Part shown: positions 16,597 through 24,715 of the stretch, piece by piece | How the letters are laid out: each line of letters begins with the position of its first letter | How positions within the stretch are numbered: the stretch's first letter is position 1 | From: Chloroflexota bacterium | Lineage (GTDB): Bacteria; Chloroflexota; Anaerolineae; DTLA01 | Length of the DNA: 64,000 nucleotides | Assembly (NCBI GenBank): GCA_014874485.1 | Contig: JADBJK010000025.1 | Coordinates: forward strand, 26,894-90,893 | Direction of reading: 5' to 3' | The notes under the pieces: model-generated | What the model was told of the DNA's origin: nothing | The model's input: the letters and a program-made list of their open reading frames with translations, nothing else | Database searches by the model: none | Position numbers and translations under genes: made by a program

Positions 16597-19500
16597 CTAT
16601 GACTGCGAATGCGGCGGCGTGTGGCCCGAATCGGCGTCCGAGGCCGTGCGCTTCAGGGCCACCAGCGTGTAGTCGTCAAACTGGGGCTGGCCGCCCACGT
16701 GCGCGGCGACCTCGCGATCAATGAACTGAATCAGGGCTTCGGCGGTCTGATCCCGCGCCTCCACAAGGCAGCGCCCCAGGCGGTCGGTCCCGAACTCCTC
16801 CTCGTGCTCGTTGATGGCGTCGGTCAGGCCGTCGGTGTACATGAGCAGGACGTCGCCTGGGGCCATGCGCACCTGCTTCTCCTCCAGGGCCACGTTCTCC
16901 ATTACGCCCAGAATCATCCCGTCGGCGGACAGCAATTCGGGCGACTGGCCGTCCGCGCGGGCCAGTAGCGGCGGGTTGTGCCCCGCGTTGGCGTAGGTGA
17001 ACACCCCGTCGCGCACGTCCAGCACGCCGTAGAACACGGTTACGAACATGCCCGAAGACGAGTCGGCCACCAACAGGTCATTCGCCCTGCGCAGGGCTTG
17101 GGCGGGGCTGCGGACTTCCAGCGCCGAGGCGCGGATGATGGTCTTGGATAGCGCCATGTACAGGGCTGCGGGCACGCCCTTGTCTGAAACATCGGCCACC
17201 ACGAAGCCGACGTATCGCTCGTCAAACAGGATGATGTCGTAGAAGTCGCCGCCCACGCGCCGCGCCGAACGCCACAGGGCCGCCACCTCCCACCCGGGTA
17301 GAAGCGGGCACGAACTGGGGAGAAAACTCTTCTGGATGCTTCTCGCCACCTCCAGTTCTTGCTCCAAGCGCTGGCGCTCGGCCATTTCCCGGTACAGGCG
17401 ATAGTTCTCCACGGCGATCGCCGTCTGGCTGGCGATGCCCATGAGCAGGGCCATGCGGTTCTCGGGGAAATGGTGCTCCATCCCCTGGAAGTCCACCAGC
17501 ATGGCCCCCAGGATGTCGCCTTTGGTCTGCAGCGGCAGCGCCAGAAGGGAGCGGATGCCGAACCGCTGGGCCAACTCGTGGGGCACGAGGTCGCTTTCGG
17601 CTGCGTTGGCGATGATGAGCGGCTCCTTGCGGTTGGTCAGTTCGCCGAGGAGGGGGAAGTCGTCAGGCCCGAAGGCCAGGCGCGAGAAGTCGGCCTCCAG
17701 TTGCCGGGATACGCCGTACTGCTGCGCGGGCAGGAACTGCTGGCGGCGGTCATCCCACAGGAGGATCATGCATCGGTCCACGCCGGCCAGGATGGGCGTG
17801 ATGCGCACGATGGCCCCCAGCGCCTCGTCCAGGTCCACGGCAGCGTTGATGGATTCGGCGACCTGGAGCAGGGCATTGGAGACATAGGCCTCCTCCTGGA
17901 GCGCGTCGTAGAGTTGGGCGCTCTCTATGGCGGTCGCCGTCTGGTTGGCGATGCCCGACACGATGGCGAGCGTCTTGTTGTTGGGGGGCCACGCGGCGTC
18001 GGCGAATTCCACTGCCATGCAGCCGCGAACCTCGCCGCGAGCCACCAGCGGAAACGCCGCCAGGTGTCGGACGCTATAGGCGCGCACCAGGTCGGCGGGA
18101 ATCCACGTCTCCAACTCCTCGTCCGGCACGACTATGGCGGTCCTGGACGCGGCGATGCGGGCCAGCAGCGGCACCTCAGACGGGCGAAGGCACAGGCCGT
18201 TCAGCCCTGGCATTGTCCCGCGCGCCGTGCTGTACCCCTCCTCGGTGCAGTACTCGTCCCCGGCGCGGTCCCGCAGGAAGATGGTGCAGCGGTTCACGCC
18301 CACCAGGAGCGGCACCACGCGCACCACCGCGCCGATGACCTCCTCCACCGTAGTCTGCTGGCCGATTGCCTCGGCCACCTGCAAGAGCACGGTGGAGACC
18401 CACGTCTCCTCCTGCTGCGCGGCGAAGAGGGTGGCGTTGCGCACGGCCACGGCGATCTGATCGGCCAGCGCCTGGAGCACCGGCAGGTCGTCGGGGTCAA
18501 AGGCGTTGGGTTCCTGGCTCTGCAGGTCAAACACGCCCAGAATCTGCTTGCCGAAGCGCAGCGGCAGCGCCAGTTCCGAGCGGATCTCGCCGATGCTGGG
18601 AACGGCGCGGTAGCGGGGGTCCGCCTGCACGTCGTTCACCACCAGCGGCTCCCCTGTGCGCGCCACCCAGGAAACGATGCCCTCGTCCTCCAGGCTGAAC
18701 CGCAACTGAGACGAGACGGCGTCGGCGGGAGCGGTCCCGGCGCGGTACACCACCTCGCCCTGTGCGGCGTCCACGGTGAACACGTGGACATGCGGATACG
18801 CGAACTGCTTGGACACCAGGTCCACCACTTCGTCCAGCAAGGCGTCCAGGTTGAGGATGGACACGATCTTGCGCCCTACCTCGCTGACGGCGGCCAGTTG
18901 GCGGGCGCGCTTCCGCTCGCGGTCGTACAGTCGGGCCTCGTGGATGGCGACGGCTACCTGGGTCGCCACCGTCTGCATGGTCGCCAGGTCCTCCTGGGTG
19001 AAGGCGTTGAGGCGGTCGCTCTGCACGTCCAGCACGCCGAGGACGCGCCCTTCCAGCAGGAGCGGGACGGTCAACTCGGCGCGGGTCTCCTCCAACAGGT
19101 CCACGGGGCGGTAGCGCGGCTCCTGGGTTACGTCGTTGGCCAGGACGGGCTGGCCGGTCTCGGCCACGTAGCCGGTGATGCCCTGGCCCAGTTCCACCTG
19201 GAAGTAGCACGTGCGCCCCGACGCCGACGAGGCGGCTTGGAACTCCAGTTTCTCCGTGCGCGGGTCCACGGTGAACAAGGCCACGTAGTAGTACCCGAAG
19301 GTTTCGCGGATGACGTCCACGACGAGGTTGAACAGCGTCGCCAAATCGCGGAGCACGCCCACCTGCTGGGTAACGCGGGCGATGGCCGCCAACTGGCGCG
19401 CGCGGCGCTGCTCGGCCTCGTAGGCCTGCGCCTTGCGGATGGCGAGCGCGCCCTGTGCCGCCAGCGCCGACAGGATGCGCAGGTCGTCTTCGGTGTACAC

Positions 19501-20631
19501 GTTGGGATCGGCGTGCTGGACCGACAGGACGCCGATGAGGTCCCTGTCGGCCACCAGCGGGACGAGGATGACGGAGCGGGTCGCCTGGCCGATGACCGTC
19601 GGCGTGAAGGGCAGGCTTTCGCGCTCCATGTCGCGGACCAGGAGGGGCTTGCGGTGCTCCTGCAGCCAACGGATGCCAGGCGTGTAGGGGATTTCGTTGG
19701 GAGCCAGCCGCTGCCCGTCCTGCACCAGGATGGGATGCCGCATGCGCTGGGTCTGCGGGTCCGCGATGCCCAGCATGAACGTATGCGACGTATCAACGAG
19801 TTCGGAACAGTAGCGGTAGATGAGTTCGCACAGTTCGTCCACGTTGAGGGACGCGCGGGCGAAATCCCAGCCGATGCGGTCCAGCAGGGTCAGTTCGCGC
19901 AGCCGCCGCTCGCGGGCCAGGCGCGCGTCGGAGAACGCCTGCAGGGTTACGCTGGCCGCCACAACGCCTGCGGTTACCACGGCGAACAGCCCCATCTCGC
20001 CGCGGGCATACAGGGCGGCGATGGGAAGGGACATGGGCAGCGGCAGGAGTTCCACCAGCACCGACACGGGCAGCGAGTCGCGGACAAAGGTGCGCAGGCC
20101 CGACTTCCCGCCCGACAGCGTCATCACCGTGCCCCAGGCGATGTGGTCCAGCGCGAACCACGCGACGAACAGCGCCGCCAGGGCGGGCGCGTCGTGCCAC
20201 GACGGGCGCAACAGGGGGATGGCCCCGCCCATTCGCAGGTAGAGCGCGCCCCCGCCCAGCGCCATCAGCGCCTTCAGGCTGCCGTCAAACAGCGGGGTCA
20301 GCAGGAGCGACTCTGGGCTGTGGTCCTTGCCGCGCAGGGCGTGAAGCGCCAGGTACACGAACCCGCCGAGGAACGACACGACCGCGCCCCCCAGCGGGCC
20401 GAAGATGAGCACCGCCGCCACGTCCACCATGCCCACCAGGCAGTGGGTTACCTTCTTGGTGGTGTGGAACCCCGACCGCTGGAGGATGGCCGAGAGGGCG
20501 ACGAAGATCAGCAGAGAGCCGACCTGAGGACGCCAGGTCCCCGTGCTGGCGGCGTAAGCCAGCGCGGCCACGCCACAGGTGGCCACGGCGAGTTGGAAGA
20601 TCGCACGCGCACGCGGGAATGCTGCCTTCAC
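16597..20631 (-). CDS. Membrane sensor phosphatase: TM region, five GAF domains, SpoIIE PP2C
   Basis: 1344 residues. The N-terminus (about 8-230) holds seven or so membrane helices. Five GAF sensory domains follow, each ending in a signature such as GVLSVQHADP, GVLDVQSDR, GVFDLQSQEP, GCMAVEFAD or GAMLVDFQG. The PP2C/SpoIIE phosphatase starts near 1089 (LEQELEVARSIQKSFLP). Its metal-binding acidic residues are visible in GGDFYD (Asp1129), VADVSDKG, YTDGLTD and QFDDYTL. SpoIIE/RsbU enzymes dephosphorylate STAS anti-anti-sigma factors. Start codon GTG at 20631-20629, with GAGGTGG inside the preceding STAS gene as ribosome site. It lies directly after a STAS and an RsbW-like gene. Confidence 0.92.
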   Translation of the reverse strand: MKAAFPRARAIFQLAVATCGVAALAYAASTGTWRPQVGSLLIFVALSAILQRSGFHTTKKVTHCLVGMVDVAAVLIFGPLGGAVVSFLGGFVYLALHALRGKDHSPESLLLTPLFDGSLKALMALGGGALYLRMGGAIPLLRPSWHDAPALAALFVAWFALDHIAWGTVMTLSGGKSGLRTFVRDSLPVSVLVELLPLPMSLPIAALYARGEMGLFAVVTAGVVAASVTLQAFSDARLARERRLRELTLLDRIGWDFARASLNVDELCELIYRYCSELVDTSHTFMLGIADPQTQRMRHPILVQDGQRLAPNEIPYTPGIRWLQEHRKPLLVRDMERESLPFTPTVIGQATRSVILVPLVADRDLIGVLSVQHADPNVYTEDDLRILSALAAQGALAIRKAQAYEAEQRRARQLAAIARVTQQVGVLRDLATLFNLVVDVIRETFGYYYVALFTVDPRTEKLEFQAASSASGRTCYFQVELGQGITGYVAETGQPVLANDVTQEPRYRPVDLLEETRAELTVPLLLEGRVLGVLDVQSDRLNAFTQEDLATMQTVATQVAVAIHEARLYDRERKRARQLAAVSEVGRKIVSILNLDALLDEVVDLVSKQFAYPHVHVFTVDAAQGEVVYRAGTAPADAVSSQLRFSLEDEGIVSWVARTGEPLVVNDVQADPRYRAVPSIGEIRSELALPLRFGKQILGVFDLQSQEPNAFDPDDLPVLQALADQIAVAVRNATLFAAQQEETWVSTVLLQVAEAIGQQTTVEEVIGAVVRVVPLLVGVNRCTIFLRDRAGDEYCTEEGYSTARGTMPGLNGLCLRPSEVPLLARIAASRTAIVVPDEELETWIPADLVRAYSVRHLAAFPLVARGEVRGCMAVEFADAAWPPNNKTLAIVSGIANQTATAIESAQLYDALQEEAYVSNALLQVAESINAAVDLDEALGAIVRITPILAGVDRCMILLWDDRRQQFLPAQQYGVSRQLEADFSRLAFGPDDFPLLGELTNRKEPLIIANAAESDLVPHELAQRFGIRSLLALPLQTKGDILGAMLVDFQGMEHHFPENRMALLMGIASQTAIAVENYRLYREMAERQRLEQELEVARSIQKSFLPSSCPLLPGWEVAALWRSARRVGGDFYDIILFDERYVGFVVADVSDKGVPAALYMALSKTIIRASALEVRSPAQALRRANDLLVADSSSGMFVTVFYGVLDVRDGVFTYANAGHNPPLLARADGQSPELLSADGMILGVMENVALEEKQVRMAPGDVLLMYTDGLTDAINEHEEEFGTDRLGRCLVEARDQTAEALIQFIDREVAAHVGGQPQFDDYTLVALKRTASDADSGHTPPHSQS

Positions 20632-20632
20632 C

Positions 20633-20986
20633 CTAACCCACCTCGCCGCCCAGGAACGCAGCCGCCGCTTCCCGCTCCGTCAGATGAATCGCGAAAATCT
20701 TGTGGAAGCCCGACAGTGTGAACACGTCCCTGACCCGCTCGCTCATGGCGCACAGGCGAATGTCGCCGCCCTGTTTCCGCGCGGCGCGCATGGCCACCAG
20801 GAGCACCTTCAGCCCGCTGCTGCTGATGTAACTCACCCGCGCGAAGTCCACGACGATGTGGGCGTGCCCCGCGGCCAGCAGGGCGTTCAGTTGCGCTTCC
20901 AACTCGGGCGCGAGGCCCGCATCCAGCCGCCCGCGGGCTTCCACGACCCAGACATCCTCGGCCCAGTCGGAGCGGCGCGCGTTCAC
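20633..20986 (-). CDS. STAS domain anti-sigma factor antagonist
   Basis: 117 residues, a single STAS domain of the SpoIIAA/RsbV type. The phosphoacceptor loop reads YISSSGLKVL, with Ser56 the likely phosphorylated residue; the usual Asp before it is Ser55. In its dephosphorylated form such a protein binds the RsbW-like kinase and frees its target. Its ATG overlaps the kinase stop by 4 bases. Its stop lies one base from the phosphatase GTG, so the three are translationally linked. Confidence 0.88.
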   Translation of the reverse strand: MNARRSDWAEDVWVVEARGRLDAGLAPELEAQLNALLAAGHAHIVVDFARVSYISSSGLKVLLVAMRAARKQGGDIRLCAMSERVRDVFTLSGFHKIFAIHLTEREAAAAFLGGEVG

Positions 20987-21405
20987 GGGGTTCTCCTCTT
21001 GACCATCGTGAGGCGATTGCCGCCCTCGCCGAACTCAAACCGCACCTCGTCCATGATGGAGCGCATGAAGTGGAGGCCCAGGCCGCCCGTCTCGCGCCGC
21101 TCCAGCGGGGCCTCCAGGTCGGGCATGCGCACGGTTGTGGGGTCAAAGGGTCGGCCCGTGTCATGAACCTGGATTTGGATGCGGTCGGGATACACCGTTA
21201 CGGCGATGCGAATCTGGCCTGGGCCGCCGCCGTAGGCATGTTCAATGACGTTGGTGCACGCCTCGTCGCAGGCCAGTTGCAGGTTGAACACGCCTTTCTC
21301 GTCAAACCCGGCTCGCCGCGCCACGCCCGAGATGAAGTCGCCGATGAGGGCCAGGTTCTCAAACCGCGCCGGCACCGTCAGTTCGTACAGAGACGTCTCT
21401 TCCAT
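20983..21405 (-). CDS. RsbW/SpoIIAB-like serine kinase (anti-sigma type ATPase)
   Basis: 140 residues of the HATPase_c_2 family. The N-box is LACDEACTNVIEHAY, the G1 box VHDTGRPFDP and the G2 box GGLGLHFMRSIMD. All ATP-binding elements are intact. It should phosphorylate STAS partners on serine and bind a target (a sigma factor or other effector). No sigma factor gene is present in the window, so the target is unknown. Overlap with the next STAS gene is 4 bases. A 108-base gap separates it from the first STAS gene upstream. Confidence 0.9.
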   Translation of the reverse strand: MEETSLYELTVPARFENLALIGDFISGVARRAGFDEKGVFNLQLACDEACTNVIEHAYGGGPGQIRIAVTVYPDRIQIQVHDTGRPFDPTTVRMPDLEAPLERRETGGLGLHFMRSIMDEVRFEFGEGGNRLTMVKRRTP

Positions 21406-21513
21406 CGCATGTTTTCCGCGGCGGGAAACCCCCAGCAGGCCGCACGGGGTGCCGACGCCAAGCCTGACGGTCTCCGCGCACCATTGGGGCCCCGGCGTGC
21501 GCCGCTCCCGCCG

Positions 21514-21849
21514 CTACAGATTCCCGACGGCCTCTACCGTGTCGGGGAAAATCTTGAACACGCGGGTCAGGCCCGCCAGTTCAAACGTCTCCATGATGTG
21601 CTGGGGGAGGGCCGCCAGATACACGTCGCCGCGGTTCCAGCGACGGCATGTCTTGGCCGCCGAGATGAGGACGCGCAGGCCGGCGCTGCTGATGAAGTTC
21701 AGGCCCGACATGTCCACCACGATGCGGAACTGCCCTTGCTCCATGAGTTCCTTGAGGGCCTTCTCCAGGTCGGGGGCGTTGCTGCTGTCCACGCGGCCGG
21801 AGACCTTCACCAGGCTGGCCCGCTTGAGTTGCTTGACTTCTATCTCCAT
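21514..21849 (-). CDS. STAS domain protein (RsbV-like), first gene of the module
   Basis: 111 residues, a single STAS domain with FISSAGLRVL at 52-61 and likely phosphoserine Ser55. The start is secured by AAGGAGG nine bases before the ATG, and by a promoter at 21901-21930. Longer in-frame starts would cross that promoter. It differs from the second STAS protein downstream, so the kinase may have two competing partners with different affinities. Confidence 0.9.
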   Translation of the reverse strand: MEIEVKQLKRASLVKVSGRVDSSNAPDLEKALKELMEQGQFRIVVDMSGLNFISSAGLRVLISAAKTCRRWNRGDVYLAALPQHIMETFELAGLTRVFKIFPDTVEAVGNL

Positions 21850-21900
21850 TGAGAGACCTCCTTGCAGATGGATAGTCGCGATGCCGTGTTCCAGGTGCGT

Positions 21901-21930
21901 ATTATACGCGAGAGTGCGGCGCGTGTACAA
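21901..21930 (-). promoter_or_regulatory. Promoter of the partner-switching operon
   Basis: Minus strand: -35 TTGTAC (21930-21925), 18-bp spacer, -10 TATAAT (21906-21901). Transcription would start about 45 bases before the first STAS ATG. Confidence 0.7.
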
Positions 21931-22005
21931 TGGGGCGTTGCGGGGATTGTGCCTGCCTGTGCCGGCTAGTTGAGAATAGGACACGACTGCTGGCGTTCAA
22001 CCTCG

Positions 22006-23178
22006 TCAGAAAGTCACGAGGCCGAGTATGTCTTCCGCGTGACGTCCGTCTATCGTCCGCATGCAACGTCCCTTCAAGTCGAGGGCTTTCTGGGGACCTT
22101 GCCAGTATCTATGGTCCAGGGCTTTGCTAGCCCATGGGTTGTGCCATAATACGGGTGTCTTGAGATTGACCGTCCATGGCACTAGCCCCAACACGGCCAG
22201 CACACCGCTTATCCCTTTGTATCGTGGCCCCTTGGGTCCGAACCAGAGGCCATCGCGAGCTCTCGTCCAGTACCCTCCGACTACTTCGCCGCTCCGCAAG
22301 AGACATCTGTACTGGTGTCTCCCGAAAAGAGCAGTGTCAATGTCGTCCTCGTCTGCCATCATGCCCATTTCGCCCACTGCGTCGACGGCGATGAGGTAAG
22401 GGAGATCTGAACGTCCGTGAGGTGGTGCTTTGGCGGAAATCTTCCTGCGAAGCCGCTCATGCCAATCAAATAGCCTCACGCCGTATTGCGTTAGGCTAAC
22501 GGGCGGAATTCCAACCCGGCCGCGGACATCCTGGGGTTTGGGCAGCGGGAATATTTCTATCTGCCACGGTCCGTCACTATATTGCCAGTGAGGCAGAGCT
22601 TCAAGCCCCTGGGATTGCAGCGTCTGGGCTAACTCGTCAACATCTAGATCCTGTAGTTTCTGCTCAAGAAACTGACGCAATGGAGCAGCGGGTAGCGAAC
22701 GCTCTGGGAATGTTTTGAGCTCAATTCCGATGAGGAAATCATGGGAGTCAAAATCAGAGAGCGCGTCATAGAGCTGATCCAGCCTGGCCTGACCAGCTCT
22801 GTCTTCTGCACTGTCCCCAAGCACTGTACATTCTAGGTAAAATTGGCGAGTCCCTGCCTGTCTGACGAGGAAATCCGGGTGCGCTGCATTTCCTTGCGTG
22901 GTGCGAGGATGCAACTCTACGGTAAAACCCTGGCAAGTCAATAGCGTGTGACAGTAGAGTTCAAAGAAGGCGCCTAGATGGTGCTCGTCGTCATCAGAAC
23001 GGAACCGCTGCCTGAGGTCCTGCTTCCCGCTCTCTGGGTACTGCTCAAACCACTGTTCCAGGAGTCTGCGGAGTTCGCCTGCCTCAGGGTGGGCGGATCG
23101 ATTCAAGAAGGAAAACATGGGTTCGGAGTGGTAGGCATGCCCGACGTAATGGCGCTGCGTATCGTCAAATAGTCGCAT
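22006..23178 (-). CDS. Unknown protein with PD-(D/E)xK-like residues, foreign composition
   Basis: 390 residues from the ATG at 23178; a longer in-frame start at 23292 is possible and no clear Shine-Dalgarno sequence decides. Not recognised. A possible restriction-endonuclease-like core is visible: Glu73 in GAFFELYCH, Asp102 in HPDFLV and Glu116 in YLECTV, with Thr118 where Lys is usual. The rest is mixed alpha/beta without membrane segments. G+C is visibly lower than in neighbours and codon use is less biased. It also holds four of the nine GTSAC sites counted in the window. These features suggest recent acquisition. Nuclease function is inference only. Confidence 0.6.
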   Translation of the reverse strand: MRLFDDTQRHYVGHAYHSEPMFSFLNRSAHPEAGELRRLLEQWFEQYPESGKQDLRQRFRSDDDEHHLGAFFELYCHTLLTCQGFTVELHPRTTQGNAAHPDFLVRQAGTRQFYLECTVLGDSAEDRAGQARLDQLYDALSDFDSHDFLIGIELKTFPERSLPAAPLRQFLEQKLQDLDVDELAQTLQSQGLEALPHWQYSDGPWQIEIFPLPKPQDVRGRVGIPPVSLTQYGVRLFDWHERLRRKISAKAPPHGRSDLPYLIAVDAVGEMGMMADEDDIDTALFGRHQYRCLLRSGEVVGGYWTRARDGLWFGPKGPRYKGISGVLAVLGLVPWTVNLKTPVLWHNPWASKALDHRYWQGPQKALDLKGRCMRTIDGRHAEDILGLVTF

Positions 23179-23614
23179 AGTCTGCGGGACCACTGCTGAC
23201 CTCCGTGCTAGGGCGCCCCTTTCACCGGCATCCGTACCTGTGCTTCCTACTATTCTTTTGGTGATTGTAATTCTCTGTGGGAGTTCGCGCAAATGTGCGC
23301 GAATTCGTATGGTTACCCCCCGCGATGCTACGCTTCGCTCAGCATGATAGACTGGACTGAACAGTGCGTGTACGATCTACCGAGTCTTCCCACAATAGAT
23401 TTCGCCGCCTAGATGCTTCGCCTCGCTCACGATGACTGTGAAGGCCAACAGCCAGAGGCCAATGGCTAAGGGCCCATGACTGCCCGCTGACGGCTGACCG
23501 CTGACTGCTGACTGCTGACTGCTGACGGCTGCCCGCTCACCGCCCTTTGCCCCCGCCGACAACCTGTGATACCATTGCGGCGAATTCAATCCCATTGCCC
23601 AAAGGAGTCGCAAC
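23179..23614. other. Intergenic region with degraded repeats and a CTGACTG microsatellite
   Basis: A 436-base gap. It has fragments of the dispersed repeats near 23325-23350 and 23412-23440 (CTTCGCTCAGCATGA, CTTCGCCTCGCTCACGATGA). A short tandem run of GCTGACTGCT/GCTGACGGCT lies at about 23485-23530. A promoter-like pair occurs at 23547-23575. No gene is credible here. Confidence 0.6.
23547..23575 (+). promoter_or_regulatory. Promoter of the thioesterase gene
   Basis: -35 TTGCCC at 23547-23552, 17-bp spacer, weak -10 TACCAT at 23570-23575. Confidence 0.4.
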
Positions 23615-24085
23615 ATGGAAGAACGGCAACCGAGTTCGCGGACATGCTTCTTGTGCGGGAGGCAGAACCCCGTGGGGTTGAAGATCACGTGGGTCAACGA
23701 CCGAGAGGCCAAGCAGATTCGGGCGCGGGTGGTCGTGCCCGAGCACTTCAACGGCTACCCGGGCGTGGTGCACGGCGGCATCGTGGCGGCCATCCTGGAC
23801 GAGACGGCAGGCCGCGCCGTGCTGCTGGACGGCAACGCCGACAACCTGATGGTAACGGTGAAACTGGAGGTGCGCTACCGCAAGCCCACGCCGACGGGCG
23901 TTCCGCTCACGGCGGTGGGCTGGGTCATCCGCCAGACGGAATTGCGCGCGCAGGCGGCCAGCGAACTGCGCCTGGAGGACGGGACGGTTACGGCCGAGTG
24001 CCAGGCGCTGCTGTTCCGGCCCAGCCAGGAGTTCTTTGACCGCTGGGAGCCGGAGAAGCAGTACTGGCGCGTGTACGAGGATTGA
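23615..24085 (+). CDS. PaaI-like hotdog-fold thioesterase
   Basis: 156 residues. An N-terminal CFLCGRQNPVGLKI block (Cys pair at about 11 and 14) precedes a hotdog domain with GYPGVVHGGIVAAILDETAG, the helix signature of PaaI/4HBT-type acyl-CoA thioesterases. YRKPTPTGVPL forms the following strand. The substrate is unknown. GGAGTCGCAAC precedes the ATG at 23615. It is a single gene between its own promoter and the terminator at 24104-24137, convergent with the cold-shock gene. Confidence 0.85.
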   Translation: MEERQPSSRTCFLCGRQNPVGLKITWVNDREAKQIRARVVVPEHFNGYPGVVHGGIVAAILDETAGRAVLLDGNADNLMVTVKLEVRYRKPTPTGVPLTAVGWVIRQTELRAQAASELRLEDGTVTAECQALLFRPSQEFFDRWEPEKQYWRVYED

Positions 24086-24103
24086 GCAGGCAGCAGGCAA
24101 GCA

Positions 24104-24137
24104 AAAAGCCGCGCCCGGTTTCCCGGACGCGGCTTTG
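24104..24137. terminator. Intrinsic terminator between thioesterase and cold-shock genes
   Basis: AAAGCCGCG...CCGG pairs with CCGG...CGCGGCTTT around a TTT loop. It has A-rich and T-rich flanks, so it is suited to both converging transcripts. Confidence 0.75.
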
Positions 24138-24161
24138 CTTTGCAGAAACGCGCGGCGCGTT

Positions 24162-24371
24162 CTACAGGGGAACGACGTTGGTGGCCTGAGGACCCTTGGG
24201 GCCTTGTTCAACGGTGAACTCAACCCTCTGGTTCTCTTCCAGAGTCCGGAAGCCCTGCGACTGAATCGCCGAGAAGTGGACGAACACGTCGCCGCCCTTC
24301 TCGCGGGTGATGAACCCGTAGCCCTTGGACCCATTGAACCACTTTACCGTTCCTTTTTCTCGCTCACTCAT
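24162..24371 (-). CDS. csp: CspA-family cold-shock protein
   Basis: 69 residues, a single cold-shock OB-fold. RNP1 is KGYGFI and RNP2 is VFVHFSAI, with the aromatic residues of the nucleic-acid platform (Trp11, Phe12, Tyr18, Phe20, Phe30, His31, Phe32) present. Such proteins act as RNA chaperones and transcription antiterminators. AAGGAGTTCACCA precedes the ATG. The gene has a consensus promoter and a leader of about 130 bases that contains a terminator-like hairpin. Confidence 0.95.
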   Translation of the reverse strand: MSEREKGTVKWFNGSKGYGFITREKGGDVFVHFSAIQSQGFRTLEENQRVEFTVEQGPKGPQATNVVPL

Positions 24372-24421
24372 TGGTGAACTCCTTGTGAAGAATTATAGGA
24401 GGTACGAGACAGAAGCGCCGC

Positions 24422-24460
24422 AAAAAACAACCGCCGGAGCCAAGTGTAACGCTCCAGCGG
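24422..24460 (-). terminator. Terminator-like hairpin inside the csp leader (possible attenuator)
   Basis: On the minus strand CCGCTGGAGC (24460-24451) pairs with GCTCCGGCGG (24440-24431), with one G-U pair, around a 10-base loop. It is followed by TTGTTTTTTG (24430-24421). It lies between the csp promoter (24506-24534) and the csp ATG (24371), so csp transcripts must read through it. Confidence 0.6.
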
Positions 24461-24505
24461 TCAGCCTTGCTAGTCGTTCCGTACACTTACTCAACCTACG
24501 GACGG

Positions 24506-24534
24506 TTTATAACACACATTTGAAATCTTGTCAA
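24506..24534 (-). promoter_or_regulatory. Consensus promoter of the cold-shock gene
   Basis: Minus strand: TTGACA (24534-24529), 17-bp spacer, TATAAA (24511-24506), in an unusually AT-rich patch. Confidence 0.85.
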
Positions 24535-24590
24535 ATTTGCCTTCGCGCCGACGAGGTTTTGTCTCCTGTGGTGAACCACACACACCGGCC

Positions 24591-24631
24591 TTTCAGTTGC
24601 GACGCACCTCTGAGGTGCGTCGCAACTGAAA
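24591..24631. repeat. 41-bp perfect palindrome, GCGACGCACCTC family, copy 2
   Basis: Arms TTTCAGTTGCGACGCACCTC (24591-24610) and their exact reverse complement (24612-24631) around a single T. It has the longest arms of the family and lies in the gap between the csp promoter and the end of the flavoprotein gene. Confidence 0.9.
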
Positions 24632-24715
24632 CCCCATTTCTGGCCGTCTCCAACGGACTCTGGAACCGCAACTTCGCGCCGATGAGGTTTTGCGGGGCGG
24701 CCCTGCGTGGGCGGT

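Noticed and set aside
17359..20721. A 1120-codon open frame antisense to the GAF/SpoIIE phosphatase gene, and similar long antisense frames elsewhere (for example 749-2911, 9328-11919, 12000-13756).
   Set aside because: They are products of high G+C and biased codons. The opposite strand carries recognisable domains, the antisense translations are rich in Arg/His/Gly without motifs, and they lack ribosome sites.
24422..24460. The csp leader hairpin as simply the terminator of the upstream flavoprotein gene.
   Set aside because: It lies 256 bases past that gene's stop and downstream of the consensus csp promoter, so csp transcripts also pass through it. A dual role cannot be excluded.
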